Assembly: GCA_027578815.1 (NCBI GenBank)
Contig: JANBTH010000226.1
Location: 1-25,163, forward strand
From: Coemansia sp. RSA 1804
Lineage: Eukaryota > Kickxellomycota > Kickxellomycetes > Kickxellales > Kickxellaceae
Direction of reading: 5' to 3'
Length of the DNA stretch: 25,163 bases
The translations under genes and the position numbers were made by a program. Of the stretch, positions 17,624 to 25,163 are shown in pieces. The notes beneath the pieces were generated by a model, which was not told the origin of the DNA, searched no databases, and was given only the letters and a program-made list of their open reading frames with translations. Positions within the stretch are counted from its first letter, which is position 1, and every line of letters begins with the position of its first letter.

Positions 17624-19060
17624 ATGTCTGTTATTAACTACATTGCTATTTCGACACAAGCACTGTCGTCGATATTCTTTATCGGTGCCACCGGGTATTT
17701 TTTGAAGCTGGGACCCAGAGAGCTCCAGGTAGGTTCCATACATATGTCAACAGCTATGCTAGGCACTGAGAAATAGTGCAATGCGCACAGATAGGACTAG
17801 ATCCCTTAGTGATAGAGAGAAGGGCAGAATGTTTTTCCGGTGCTGATTTGCACGTAGGTTCTGGCACGGATCAACGTCTCGGTTTTTACTCCATCGCTTC
17901 TCTTTTCAAAGATCTCCAGGTCGCTTGATCGGGAAACGCTCTACGATCTCTGGCTGATTCCGATCCTATACCTGGTTCTGGGGGCGGCTGGGCTGGAGTG
18001 GACACGCCTGGGCGGCCGGTTTTTCGGGCTCACCGATGCATTTCGGAGGTTGTGCTCAGTGGCAGTCTACTTTTCGAATGTCAACACAATATTGATTCCG
18101 ATTATCGAGGGCATTGCAGCCAGTCCTGACTCGCGGTTTCTGCTACGTGACAGGGACGACACGCCGCAGAAAATGGCAGACCGAGCAATCGCTTACGGCA
18201 TGATCATTGGCATAATGAACAATCTGCTGAGATGGAGTGTCGGTGTTGCGATGATGACTCCTCCAAAGTCTGGAGATAGTTGCCCTGCCACGTGTAGAGA
18301 ATCGTCTGCAGATGCTCCATCTCCATCATTTGAAGGGGTTGCATGTGGTATTCGGACGACCGTAGACGAGCATACAGACTTACTTGCGGAAGAGGCTGCT
18401 CGGACAAGTTCCAGCGCTGTATCAAGGTCCACAGCTTCTGAGCACGTACGACTTGTATGTACTCGTATATGGAATGCTGCGAGGCAATGCCTGACACCGC
18501 CGCTGTGTGCTGTCGTTGTCGCGCTGCTGGTGGTCCTTGTCCCGCCACTACAACATGCGTTGCTACAACACGGATCGTACACGTACTGCGTGTGGATGGC
18601 CATTGATACATGTGGACAGGCATGCATTCCAGCGACGCTGCTTGCGCTGGGCGCGCAGCTGGCAATAAAGCGCAGCCCTGAACCACAGAGCAGCCAGGGA
18701 ATATCCACCACCGAGCGCTATGTTTCCGAGAGAGACCAGAACCGGGGGATTGTGCTGGTTGTCTTGGGCCGCTTCGTCGTTGTGCCACTGTGTTGTTGCA
18801 TCGTCCTCTTATCGATACACAGATTTGCACCTTGGCTGGTTCCGCTGTTACGTGCGGATCCGATGCTGTTTCTCACGCTGGCAATTGTCTCCGCCACGCC
18901 GCCAGCCGTCAACCTCTTGACAGTGGCACAGAAAGTGAAGATGTACGAAGGCGAGTCAGCCAGAATTCTGTCCTACTCTTATGCTATCGGAATGTTTGTG
19001 CTGTCAGTTGAGGTGTCCGTGTTCTTGTACCTGGCATCGCTACTGAGCAGCGGAGCATAG
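17624..19060 (+). CDS. Auxin-efflux-carrier-family membrane transporter, ECM3-like (two exons)
   Basis: Exons 17624-17728 and 17858-19060 encode 435 residues. The start (GCCATGT) opens MSVINYIAISTQALSSIFFI, the first of about ten membrane helices. Exon 2 begins VLARINVSVFTPSLLFSKI, the family block with an N-x-x-x-F/Y-x-P-x-L-x-F pattern. FFGLTDAFRRLCSVAVYFSNVNTI then matches the conserved G-x-x-x-F-x-N motif. A hydrophilic loop at about 150-205 separates the two helix bundles, and the C-terminal bundle contains SATPPAVNLLTVAQ. These features fit PF03547, which covers plant PIN/PILS and yeast Ecm3, YNL095C and YLR152C. The substrate in fungi is unknown, and the location is probably ER or another endomembrane. 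It is shorter than yeast Ecm3 (613), mainly in the central loop. Confidence 0.88.
17729..17857 (+). other. ECM3-like gene intron 1
   Basis: A 129-base phase-0 intron with donor GTAGGT at 17729-17734 and acceptor GCACGTAG ending at 17857. The splice joins REL-Q to V-LARINVS and restores the first loop of the transporter. A TGCTGAT at 17841-17847 is a possible branch site, close to the acceptor. Confidence 0.82.
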
Positions 19061-19567
19061 TCCACCAACGATAGGACAAATGCAGTGTGATGAGTTGCGT
19101 ATCTGCTGCATTTTAATTTCTCACCAGAGGGTCTTGCGCCATTGTCAGTGCAAATCAAGAAAGCACACAACCACTGAAAGCTCTTTTTTTCCACATTGCA
19201 TCGCTGCTTCTTCTGTGTCAAGGAAAAGCTCTTTTTCTTGCACCTCTTCACGATTTTCTATTTTCTATTTTCCATTTCCAATTTTTATATATTTATTTTT
19301 TTGCCGCCCTGAAACACCCAACAGAGCAGTACTTGTATAAAATATTAGGTTTTCTACTTGCAATTCACTATCTGCACGCTTCTTTTCTCTCAATTCATTG
19401 CTGCTTCTGACGTTTATGGCCGTGGTCTAAATTAATTTGATAAAACTATTTTCTTCCGACGGCATAACTGTTGCTGCGTTCTCATTATTATTTTGAATTA
19501 TTTTTGTTGGAAAATACAGTATTCCAATTCGATAACCTGAAAGACGCAGCAGCCTTGGGTCCTGGAA
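19061..19567. promoter_or_regulatory. IRE1 promoter region
   Basis: About 500 bases, strongly A/T-rich, including a T-rich tract at 19250-19300. A TATAAAA at 19336-19342 lies 226 bases before the IRE1 ATG. A five-codon minimal open frame (ATG at 19416, TAA at 19428-19430) lies between them and would be an upstream ORF if transcription starts near the TATA. No other gene is seen. Confidence 0.4.
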
Positions 19568-22500
19568 ATGGAGTGGATAAACACGGCTATATTGAACCTA
19601 TGCATTTCGCTGTTCCCACATCGTAACACACGCGCACTCTTGGTTCCTCTTCTGTGCGTAGCTCTTCTTGTTCCCCTGGCCGCTTCAACAACACCACCAA
19701 CACCAGCAGAAGCCACTATAACAGCACCACCTGTTCCCACAATAACTGCTACAGAACAAGACCATGACTACCAACATATACAGGCATCGGTATTCGGCAG
19801 ATTGGCTACGAGTGAGATGTCGAGCTCAATAGCTGCAGGCATAGAACATTGCACAGAGGATATCGCCGAGAGTATGCTAGAGCTTGTGCAGCAGACACAG
19901 TCAAGGGCTGGTGGCCAGGCGCCGTCAGTATCTCACGAATTTCTGTGTAAGCCAATAGCTACTGAGTGCCGTCGAGACCCAGACGATGCGGGGTCACTTT
20001 GTATGGCACACGATGGTATTGAATGTCCATATATTGACAACACTTCCTTTGAACATGATACCAATGGCGGATCCATCTACACTTCTGCTTCTGCTGCAGA
20101 TGGCTACAAGAGTGGTGTCAAGTCTCGCCATAGTGGCAGCCTTCGGCGACACAAACTGTCAAAACAGCCCACTCGTCCAGAGCGGAATGGGCAGTCGCAG
20201 AACCAAAGACCCATGCTCCTTGACAAGGGAAGCAACGGAATAGTGCCACGAAAGTTCACAATACCCGAACCGTTGGTTGTTGCAGGTGCTGCTGACAATC
20301 CCATTGAAATGTTTCCGGCAAAACCATACACAGCGGCGGCCTCCGAAAACATGCTTCTTAAGCGCACCATGCTAGAGCGCTCTGGCGTCTCACTTGTAGA
20401 TACTATGGTGGTGGTGACTGTGGATGGTAGCATGTATGGAGTGAGCCGCTACGATGGCTCCATAGTATGGAGCCGTCCTGGGTTACCTGGCCGAGCGTCT
20501 GGACGCCACTCAAAGCAATCATACCCGCTGGGCATGGTCTGGACCAAGCACGGTGTGGAGATGTCGCTTGTTAACACTTCATCGTCTGAGCGAATATGTG
20601 ATCCTGCAGACAATATTGATGGGGCTGCGAGCTCTACAGACACGAGCGCTGAGCTAGGAAACTGCGAATCTATGGGGGACGACAGTAGCCATAGCATCGA
20701 TGACGGTGACTATGAAGATAGCGATGGCGAGGAGGAATGGCTGCTGGAGCAAGGTATCGACTGGCGCTCTGAGCCCCACATCCTTGAGAAACAGCGCCAA
20801 CGGCGACGTGAATGGTTGGCTAAACAGAAGAACAGGCACAATAAGTCCACAGAATCGTTTTCAAATCCAGATGTGGACGAGTTCCCAGAGATTCTTTATA
20901 TTGCAGAGCCGGGAAATGACGGTGCTCTTTACATGTACAATGCTGAAATTGGTCTGAAAAAGCTTCCCCTGACAATTAAGGATCTAGCAGATCAGTCGCC
21001 AGTTCAAGTACGCGGGGTTCTTTATACGGGAAGTAAAGAAGCACGATTTACAGCAATTGATCTGAACTCGGGCAGGCTGCTCAAAACCTATGGCGAGGAG
21101 CGAAGTTATGGCAGTGATAGCAGAGACAGCGCACATCGGACTAGCCAACGCTTTAGCGAGAGGCGCACGCCTATCCGGCTTCTTTTGGGCGAAAAACTCA
21201 ACCAAGTGCGGATTTTCCCTGACAAAGGCAGTGGATCTGCTGGTATATCTGGAAATGACATACCTCAATGGGAGCTCTACCACCGGTGCATCCACGCTCC
21301 TGCTCTTGATCCGGAAATAGACGATATTCTCACCGAGCTCAGTGACGCCATAGAAGCGCTGGGCTCTGAGCGTTCACGTAGCGACAGCGATAACGGCGAC
21401 AGTACGACTAGCGTCACAGCCCGCGGACCAACCAAATTTGTAATGACCCACGACGGAGGATTCGTCATGGTCGAAGCGGCAACAGGGATCCCGCTGTGGG
21501 CGCAGGAGTTTGACTCACCTGTGGTCAGCGTATTTGACGTATTTGGAATATCAAGCCCTTTCAATGATAACCACGAGGGGACTGATGACAAGGGCGGCAA
21601 ACAACATGTTGACTATGTGGCTCGCAAGCGCAATCTCAGTCCTATGGCCCAGCAAATGCGCTACCGTCGTTGGCGTCAGCTTCATGCGCTTGATGACCAG
21701 GAGCGGTTCTACGAGCGGTTTTCTTCTGGGCGGTCGCAGTCGCAGTCACAGGACAGCAGGTGGCGGACAGGGTCTTCAGGCGGCAACATCCTTGCGGGTG
21801 CTTTCTGGGAGCGCTCTGGCGTAACGACGGCTCCATCTCTCCCACAAATTGCGTACATTGGCAAGCTTCAGGACACACTGTACACACTGACAGCCGACGA
21901 GTTCCCGTTGATAGACCATGCCTCGCTGACGTCGTCGCTTCTTTTGGCGCTAGTTCAGGCCAAACGCGACCAGCAACGGTATCCCGAGCTGCAGCATTCC
22001 GAGTGGTGGGACCGGTGGAACTTTCTGACCCATGACGCTACCGTGCTCCGCGTGCTCCAGGAAGCGCGTGCGTGGTGGCTGGGCACGCCTACATCCGAGA
22101 ATGGGCTGGTACCTGAAAACAGCTTTGAGCAGCTGCTAGATGTGGTGAGACAACACCGCGAAAGCCAGGCTGATCGGGCGCCAGGCACAGGAGCTGCCGA
22201 CCAACTGATGTGCGATGCTGGGGCTGGCAACGATCGCTGCTACTACGGCGGACTTGTGGGCCTTCACCCGGTTGAGCCGCTAGTTGTGCCCGGGCGTCCA
22301 ACGCTCGAAGAAACAGCACTGCATAGGCTCGGACTGCCGTCGAACGAGGATGTGCCGGCAAATGACCACGCAGACGTGGGTGTATTCGACGGAGAGCATG
22401 CAGAGGAAAATGCACGGCCTGAGCATGGCAGGGCTCCACGCATTCCCTGGGACGACGAGCAGTTGGTGCAATCAACTGGTAACTCCGGTCCAGCAGCGCA

Positions 22501-25163
22501 GCTTAAAGACGATGCTGAGGACTGGCCGTGGTGGAGATATGTTGGGCACTATGTGACGCGTGTAGCGGCATTTATTGGCTACATGGTGACGATTACATTG
22601 TTTCTGGTGTTTGCTGGCGCCATGTATCTGCTTCGGCCACGGAACAAGCGCAGACCGCGGATGTGGGTTGACGCAGCAGGCGACGATACAAATGCGCCTG
22701 GGCGTCGAGCGCGGCTGAGGATCTCGTGGGCGCTGATGCACAGAGTGTGGGCAACGCTGAAAGAGGAGTGGAACATGGCGCTTGAGGAAGCATGGCGGAA
22801 TCCAAATGCCGCGGCAGTGCTGCGGCGCACAGGTGTTGCACGCAGGTCTGGCCTGCGCAAGGAAGACGAGGGTAGAAGTGGTGGCAGTGGCAACGACAGC
22901 AGCAGCGATGCTGATAGTGGAAGCAACGGCAGCTCCCTTGGCAGAAGCAGCAGCTCAAACAATCTCGCTCTGCACCAGCGACAGAATAGCGGCGTATTCA
23001 GGTCGAATGCCGGCAACGCTGGTGTTGAGAGCAGTCGGAGTAGCCGCCAGAACAGTGTATCGCGCCGTGGCTCGGCATCGGGATCTCCGGCATCGCTGGG
23101 GGTTTTCGGCCGAGATGACAGTGAGCCATCGTCTCTTGAGCGGCTTTCGTCAGGAATGGCAACACCACGGCGGAATTCTACAGGCACGCTGCCAATGACA
23201 CCGCTGAAGCGTGCATTGGCCGAAGGAGACAGCATCGAACGCTTGCAGCAAACCTCGCTGTCTCGAGGCGGGCAAGGAAACCAACAGAGCCAGCAGGTGC
23301 GGCTTGGAGCAATCAGTTTGTCAGACCAGGTGCTTGGATATGGCAGCCACGGAACCGTGGTGTACCGTGGTGAGTTTCAGGGACGAGCAGTGGCAGTGAA
23401 GCGGCTTCTTTTGGACTTTTACGACGTTGCTGACCACGAGGTGCAGGTGCTCCAAGAGAGCGATACGCATCCCAATGTGATCCGCTACTTTTGCACAGAG
23501 CGCCATGACCACTTTATGTACATTGCTCTGGAGCTATGCTGTGGGTCCCTGGCCGATGCGATCATGCACGCTCCCAAGGCACGGCTTGCTAGCCAGCTGC
23601 TTTCTGCAATCCCAAAGAAAACTGCGTTGTACCAGCTGGCGCGTGGCCTGCACCATCTACACGCACTTAAGCTAGTCCATCGGGACATCAAGCCGCAGAA
23701 CATTCTAATCGCTCCGCCGCCACATCGCCGCCGCCGCCGCCGAGCTCCGAGCACTCAGATTGATGTTGACGGCGATTGCAGCGGTAATGGCAATGGCGAT
23801 GGGGATGGCGAGCTTGCGTTTGAGGACTCTAACATAGTGGCCGGCGGCGTGCCGCGAGTGCTCATCAGCGACTTTGGGCTTTCCCGAATACTAGATGACG
23901 ATGAGAGCTCGTTTGCAAACACCTTCACTATGCATGGCATGGCGGCACTTGCTGCGGGTGGCGCGAACGGAGCAATGCATCCCGGCTTGCCTGTAGGGAT
24001 GATTGGCGGCATCGGCGGTGGCACTGTTGGATGGCGCGCCCCTGAGTGCTTTGATTCACCAGAAGCACGCGTTGCTCTAGGCCCAATGGCTGGCGTCTCG
24101 ACTATCGTCGACCAGAATGGTGAGCAGCCGTCATGGCCTTCGCTGAATGGCGTAGCGCCAGCAGCTGTGGATGAGCCCAGTCCCTATGTTAGCCGAGGCA
24201 CACGCTCTCGTCTACGCAGCCTGGCTATGGCCCAGATCCCAAGGGCCGTGGATCCGAACATTGCCACTAGCGCGGAAGAGACACAGCAGCAGGGGCAGCA
24301 GACAAAAGGCGAGGAACTAGACAGTAGAGGAACCGACACAACGGATCGGGCGGGATCGTCGATACCGTTTGCCAGCAGCAACGGCACCCGCAGGCGGATG
24401 ACCCGTGCTGTGGACATCTTCTCGATGGGGTGTGTGTTCTACTACGTCCTGATGGATGGAGCGCATCCGTTTGGCGATCGCCTGAGCCGCGAGCAGCGCA
24501 TTCTTGCCGGCACGCCCGATCTGCGGATGCTTGAGTCCAGCTGCAGCGATATTCCATCCGCTGTTGAGGCTGTGGACCTCATTGCCCATATGGTTGCCCG
24601 CCAAGAGCGGGATCGTCCGAGTGCTGCTAGCGTCCTGGTGCATCCGTACTTTTGGGATGCTACGCAACGGCTGAACTTTTTGCAGGACGTGTCGGATTGT
24701 CTGGAGGCAGAGGCACGGCTGATAAAGGCTGCTCGCGAGGATGTACCGGAGCCGCCATCTGCTAGGAAGGCCAAGAGCGCAAAGAAAAAAGGCGGCAACC
24801 AGTCTGCAGCAGCAGCAGCAGCAGCAGCAGTGACCGGCAGCAACCCGGGAGGGGCTGTCGACAAGGAGGCGGCCGGTGCAAACGGATCGTCTTCGCACGC
24901 AATGTCTAGAGAGTCTATTGAGGACATCATTGGCAAGCTGCCGTCTTTGCAGGCAGCCGCTGTGCACAGAGCAATCACGCTGCTTGACACATTTGAGGAA
25001 AACGGCACCTTTGTCATGGACGGGGCGCCGCCGTCTGCTGACGGGTTCCAGATCGTTGGAATGCCGCCGCCGAGCAATCCTGCAGCCGCCGTCGATGCAG
25101 CTGCCAATGCTATCGGATCGGCAGATCGCGGCGGCAACAGAACCAGAGACCAGCGGCCGCGCC
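19568..25163 (+). CDS. IRE1: IRE1 unfolded-protein sensor kinase/endoribonuclease, C-terminus outside window
   Basis: A single frame of 1,865 codons runs from ATG 19568 off the right edge with no stop or intron. IRE1 sits in the ER membrane, senses unfolded proteins, autophosphorylates and cleaves RNA (HAC1/XBP1 splicing). A signal peptide lies near residues 23-40. The lumenal beta-propeller-like sensor has VTVDGSMYGVSRYDGSIVW (about 282-300), LYIAEPGNDGALYMYN (about 443-458), LYTGSKEARFTAIDL (from 485) and HDGGFVMVEAATGIPLW (about 628). The membrane helix is at 999-1022. The kinase has a GYGSHGTV loop (about 1260), K1278, H1371-R-D1373, D1435-F-G and GTVGWRAPE from G1485. The KEN RNase domain starts near 1692 (HPYFWDATQRLNFLQDVSD). 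Yeast Ire1 is 1,115 residues. The excess lies in acidic and Ser-rich inserts in the lumen, the linker (about 1070-1250) and the kinase. Confidence 0.95.
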   Translation, partial: MEWINTAILNLCISLFPHRNTRALLVPLLCVALLVPLAASTTPPTPAEATITAPPVPTITATEQDHDYQHIQASVFGRLATSEMSSSIAAGIEHCTEDIAESMLELVQQTQSRAGGQAPSVSHEFLCKPIATECRRDPDDAGSLCMAHDGIECPYIDNTSFEHDTNGGSIYTSASAADGYKSGVKSRHSGSLRRHKLSKQPTRPERNGQSQNQRPMLLDKGSNGIVPRKFTIPEPLVVAGAADNPIEMFPAKPYTAAASENMLLKRTMLERSGVSLVDTMVVVTVDGSMYGVSRYDGSIVWSRPGLPGRASGRHSKQSYPLGMVWTKHGVEMSLVNTSSSERICDPADNIDGAASSTDTSAELGNCESMGDDSSHSIDDGDYEDSDGEEEWLLEQGIDWRSEPHILEKQRQRRREWLAKQKNRHNKSTESFSNPDVDEFPEILYIAEPGNDGALYMYNAEIGLKKLPLTIKDLADQSPVQVRGVLYTGSKEARFTAIDLNSGRLLKTYGEERSYGSDSRDSAHRTSQRFSERRTPIRLLLGEKLNQVRIFPDKGSGSAGISGNDIPQWELYHRCIHAPALDPEIDDILTELSDAIEALGSERSRSDSDNGDSTTSVTARGPTKFVMTHDGGFVMVEAATGIPLWAQEFDSPVVSVFDVFGISSPFNDNHEGTDDKGGKQHVDYVARKRNLSPMAQQMRYRRWRQLHALDDQERFYERFSSGRSQSQSQDSRWRTGSSGGNILAGAFWERSGVTTAPSLPQIAYIGKLQDTLYTLTADEFPLIDHASLTSSLLLALVQAKRDQQRYPELQHSEWWDRWNFLTHDATVLRVLQEARAWWLGTPTSENGLVPENSFEQLLDVVRQHRESQADRAPGTGAADQLMCDAGAGNDRCYYGGLVGLHPVEPLVVPGRPTLEETALHRLGLPSNEDVPANDHADVGVFDGEHAEENARPEHGRAPRIPWDDEQLVQSTGNSGPAAQLKDDAEDWPWWRYVGHYVTRVAAFIGYMVTITLFLVFAGAMYLLRPRNKRRPRMWVDAAGDDTNAPGRRARLRISWALMHRVWATLKEEWNMALEEAWRNPNAAAVLRRTGVARRSGLRKEDEGRSGGSGNDSSSDADSGSNGSSLGRSSSSNNLALHQRQNSGVFRSNAGNAGVESSRSSRQNSVSRRGSASGSPASLGVFGRDDSEPSSLERLSSGMATPRRNSTGTLPMTPLKRALAEGDSIERLQQTSLSRGGQGNQQSQQVRLGAISLSDQVLGYGSHGTVVYRGEFQGRAVAVKRLLLDFYDVADHEVQVLQESDTHPNVIRYFCTERHDHFMYIALELCCGSLADAIMHAPKARLASQLLSAIPKKTALYQLARGLHHLHALKLVHRDIKPQNILIAPPPHRRRRRRAPSTQIDVDGDCSGNGNGDGDGELAFEDSNIVAGGVPRVLISDFGLSRILDDDESSFANTFTMHGMAALAAGGANGAMHPGLPVGMIGGIGGGTVGWRAPECFDSPEARVALGPMAGVSTIVDQNGEQPSWPSLNGVAPAAVDEPSPYVSRGTRSRLRSLAMAQIPRAVDPNIATSAEETQQQGQQTKGEELDSRGTDTTDRAGSSIPFASSNGTRRRMTRAVDIFSMGCVFYYVLMDGAHPFGDRLSREQRILAGTPDLRMLESSCSDIPSAVEAVDLIAHMVARQERDRPSAASVLVHPYFWDATQRLNFLQDVSDCLEAEARLIKAAREDVPEPPSARKAKSAKKKGGNQSAAAAAAAAVTGSNPGGAVDKEAAGANGSSSHAMSRESIEDIIGKLPSLQAAAVHRAITLLDTFEENGTFVMDGAPPSADGFQIVGMPPPSNPAAAVDAAANAIGSADRGGNRTRDQRPR
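24806..24829 (+). repeat. GCA tract (poly-Ala) in IRE1 KEN region
   Basis: Eight GCA codons encode Ala 1747-1754 of IRE1, just after a Lys-rich patch, within an insert in the N-terminal part of the RNase domain. A run of Arg codons (mostly CGC) at about 23725-23742 is a second low-complexity insert, between the HRD and DFG motifs. Confidence 0.9.

Noticed and set aside
1..25163. CRISPR arrays, transposons, phage or bacterial defence systems
   Set aside because: No spaced direct repeats, transposase or bacterial-type genes are seen; all confident genes are ordinary fungal nuclear genes.

Overview
This window is nuclear DNA from a fungus. Compact genes alternate in orientation, a few short GT-AG introns are present, coding DNA is GC-richer than the A/T-rich spacers, and every recognisable gene has a yeast counterpart. 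Nonstandard lengths, low-complexity insertions (poly-Q, poly-A, Asp-rich) and an SLC25A3-like phosphate carrier suggest an early-diverging lineage, perhaps Kickxellomycotina. That placement is inference only.

Layout: (1) 1-779, minus: N-terminal part of a YTP1-like membrane protein, cut by the window edge. (2) 1800-2474, plus: Mediator subunit MED22. (3) 2604-4109, minus: DHHC palmitoyltransferase PFA4. (4) 4722-7694, plus: GPI ethanolamine-phosphate transferase MCD4. (5) 7785-8402, minus: OPA3. (6) 9152-10147, plus, two exons: ATP synthase gamma subunit ATP3. (7) About 2.1 kb with no confident gene. (8) 12272-15373, plus: glycerophosphodiesterase GDE1, whose N-terminal SPX part is degenerate or partly unresolved. 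(9) 15814-17135, plus, two exons: mitochondrial phosphate carrier of PIC2/SLC25A3 type. (10) 17624-19060, plus, two exons: ECM3-like auxin-efflux-carrier-family transporter. (11) 19568 to the right edge, plus: a very large IRE1 sensor kinase/RNase, cut inside its RNase domain. It is one open frame of 1,865 codons.

The pairs are functionally suggestive. PFA4 and MCD4 (ER lipid modification of proteins and GPI anchors) diverge from one promoter region. OPA3 and ATP3 (both mitochondrial) diverge from a region with CCAAT boxes and TTGGCT/AGCCAA inverted repeats. GDE1 and the phosphate carrier (phosphate release and mitochondrial phosphate import) lie in tandem, with a Pho4-type CACGTGGG element in front of GDE1. 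These links are inferred from position and motif only.

I do not see a new multi-gene system, mobile element, CRISPR array or RNA gene. The most unusual items are the oversized IRE1, the unresolved 5' end of GDE1 with its candidate upstream mini-exons, and the structured divergent mitochondrial promoter.
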